Origin: JACMLD01 sp033761915
GTDB taxonomy: Bacteria; Bacteroidota; Bacteroidia; Chitinophagales; Chitinophagaceae
DNA: 5,560 nucleotides
Direction: 5' to 3'
Assembly: GCA_033761915.1 (NCBI GenBank)
Contig: JANRMC010000306.1
Coordinates: forward strand, 1 to 5,560
The notes under the pieces are model-generated. The model saw only the letters and a program-made list of their open reading frames with translations, searched no databases and had not been told where the DNA came from. The translations under genes and the position numbers were made by a program. Positions within the stretch are counted from its first letter, which is position 1; each line of letters opens with the position of its first letter. Below, piece after piece: positions 4,184 through 5,560 of the stretch.

Positions 4184-5560
4184 ATGAGCCAGCACCAAAC
4201 CGGGTTTTCGAATAAAGTAACCGTCGCTTCTTTACTGGTAGCTTTAGGAATTATTTATGGAGATATAGGTACCAGTCCGCTGTACGTTTTAAAAGCCATC
4301 ATCGGAGACAAGCCAATAACAGAAGGGCTTATTTACGGTGGCATTTCCTGCATCTTCTGGACATTGGTCATTCAAACCACCATCAAATACATATGGCTGA
4401 CCTTACAGGCAGATAACCAGGGCGAGGGCGGTATTTTTTCTTTATACGCATTGGTAAAACGCTACGGCAAAAAATTAGTAATACCCACTATTTTAGGGGC
4501 CACCACATTACTGGCGGATGGTATTATTACACCTCCCATTTCAGTAGCCTCTGCTGTAGAAGGTATTCGTAATATTCAAGGGCTGGAGCAGATACCCACT
4601 GTGCCGATTGTAATTGTTATTCTATCATTTCTGTTCTTCTTTCAGCGCTATGGTACTCAAAAAGTGGGTAAAGCTTTTGGGCCAATAATGGTGGTGTGGT
4701 TTAGCATGTTGTTTATACTGGGCATCCGTCAGATAATGCATTACCCGGGTGTGCTGAATGCCTTAAACCCATATTATGGATACCAATTACTAATGCATTA
4801 CCCAAAAGGCTTTTGGTTGCTAGGGGCAGTATTTCTTGCAACCACTGGCGCTGAGGCATTGTATTCAGATCTTGGGCACTGTGGCCGCCGTAACATCAGA
4901 ATAACATGGGCTTTTGTAAAAATAGCATTGATCACAAACTATCTTGGGCAATCTGCCTGGGCTTTACATATGGGCGATGAATTTTTAACGGGAAGAAATC
5001 CTTTTTATGAAATAATGCCGGGCTGGTTTTTAATACCGGGTATTATTATAGCAACGCTGGCAACCATTATTGCATCACAAGCTTTAATAAGTGGCAGCTA
5101 TACCTTAATTAGTGAAGCTATTAACTTAAACTTTTGGCCAAGGGTATCGCTGCGGCAGCCAACAGAAACCAAGGGACAGATTTACATACCCAGTGTAAAT
5201 ACCATTTTATGGATGGGATGTATTTTGATGATTCTGTACTTTCAAAGCTCAGAGCATATGGAAGCTGCCTATGGGTTTTCTATCACTATTGCTATGATGA
5301 TGACAACTGTGCTGCTGACCTATTTTTTATTATACAAGAAAAAATGGAATAAATACCTTGTTTTTGGACTACTATTGGTTTTTGCGATAGTTGAAACTTC
5401 TTTTTTTATTGCCAATGTAATGAAGATAAAAGAACGCTGGATGTTTTTATTTTTTGAATTAGCTATTTTTATGGTAATGTATATATGGTACTTTGCCAGA
5501 AAATCAAACAACCGGTTTACCCGTTTTGTAGAATTGGGCAAGTATAGCCACCTGCTTACC
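4184..5560 (+). CDS. kup: Kup-family potassium uptake protein, 3' end outside the window
   Basis: An open frame of 459 codons runs without interruption to the window edge. The product is a Kup/HAK/KT-type K+ transporter, probably a K+/H+ symporter in the inner membrane. Family signatures appear in order: IYGDIGTSPLY (24-34), ADNQGEGGIFSLYALV (76-91), ADGIITPPISVASAVEGI (111-128), QRYGTQKVGKAFGPIMVVWF (154-173), LNPYYGY (194-200), TTGAEALYSDLGHCG (220-234), NYLGQSAW (252-259), NPFYEIMPGWFLIPG (272-286), IIASQALISGSY (295-306) and GQIYIPSVN (331-339). About twelve hydrophobic segments are expected and most are visible. Kup proteins have roughly 620-650 residues, so the missing part is the rest of the cytoplasmic C-terminal domain. 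ATG 4184 is chosen because the family-typical N-terminus begins right after it; an in-frame TTG at 4163 is less likely. It lies 87 bp after kdpE with a KdpE-type box in the gap, so it can have its own promoter as well as receive readthrough. Confidence 0.94.
   Translation, partial: MSQHQTGFSNKVTVASLLVALGIIYGDIGTSPLYVLKAIIGDKPITEGLIYGGISCIFWTLVIQTTIKYIWLTLQADNQGEGGIFSLYALVKRYGKKLVIPTILGATTLLADGIITPPISVASAVEGIRNIQGLEQIPTVPIVIVILSFLFFFQRYGTQKVGKAFGPIMVVWFSMLFILGIRQIMHYPGVLNALNPYYGYQLLMHYPKGFWLLGAVFLATTGAEALYSDLGHCGRRNIRITWAFVKIALITNYLGQSAWALHMGDEFLTGRNPFYEIMPGWFLIPGIIIATLATIIASQALISGSYTLISEAINLNFWPRVSLRQPTETKGQIYIPSVNTILWMGCILMILYFQSSEHMEAAYGFSITIAMMMTTVLLTYFLLYKKKWNKYLVFGLLLVFAIVETSFFIANVMKIKERWMFLFFELAIFMVMYIWYFARKSNNRFTRFVELGKYSHLLT

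Noticed and set aside
4438..4446. TCTTTATAC inside kup as a third KdpE site
   Set aside because: It is a single half-site without a partner 11 bp away, encodes conserved Ser-Leu-Tyr of the family motif, and is likely chance.
5134..5541. Short open frames at 5134-5352 (plus) and 5320-5541 (minus)
   Set aside because: Both lie within the kup frame, which is uninterrupted here and carries family motifs.

Overview
The window looks like chromosomal DNA from a member of the Bacteroidota, probably near the Chitinophagaceae. This rests on the protein families, the absence of Shine-Dalgarno sequences before the starts, and A-rich leaders such as the one before kup. The assignment is an inference; no marker gene is present. 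All genes read on the + strand.

Left part (1-1642): the 3' end of an unrecognised short gene, then a complete exported Gfo/Idh/MocA-type enzyme. The latter matches the NAD-dependent alpha-N-acetylgalactosaminidases of family GH109 almost motif for motif.

Middle part (1643-2286): an AT-rich gene for a small three-helix membrane protein. It sits between two 82-bp repeat copies in inverted orientation (1685-1766 and 2158-2239; 74 of 82 positions identical by my alignment). Each copy can fold into two hairpins, and the substitutions between copies keep base pairing on one strand only, so the repeat looks like a structured, strand-specific element. The whole unit may be a mobile or dispersed repeat cassette.

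Right part (2287-5560): a potassium-control module. It has a short KdpD-type histidine kinase (membrane part plus kinase core only), overlapped by 8 nt by a KdpE-type response regulator, then a Kup-family K+ uptake protein cut by the window end. Upstream of the kinase gene and again directly after the kdpE stop codon lies the same 21-bp site, TCTTTATA-N3-TCTTTATACA. It is a direct repeat with 11-bp periodicity that resembles the E. coli KdpE operator. The simplest reading is that KdpE controls its own operon and the adjacent kup gene, so the Kdp two-component system is wired to Kup. No kdpFABC gene is visible.

No gene-free stretch exceeds 300 bases. No tRNA, rRNA, CRISPR array, transposase or recombinase was seen.
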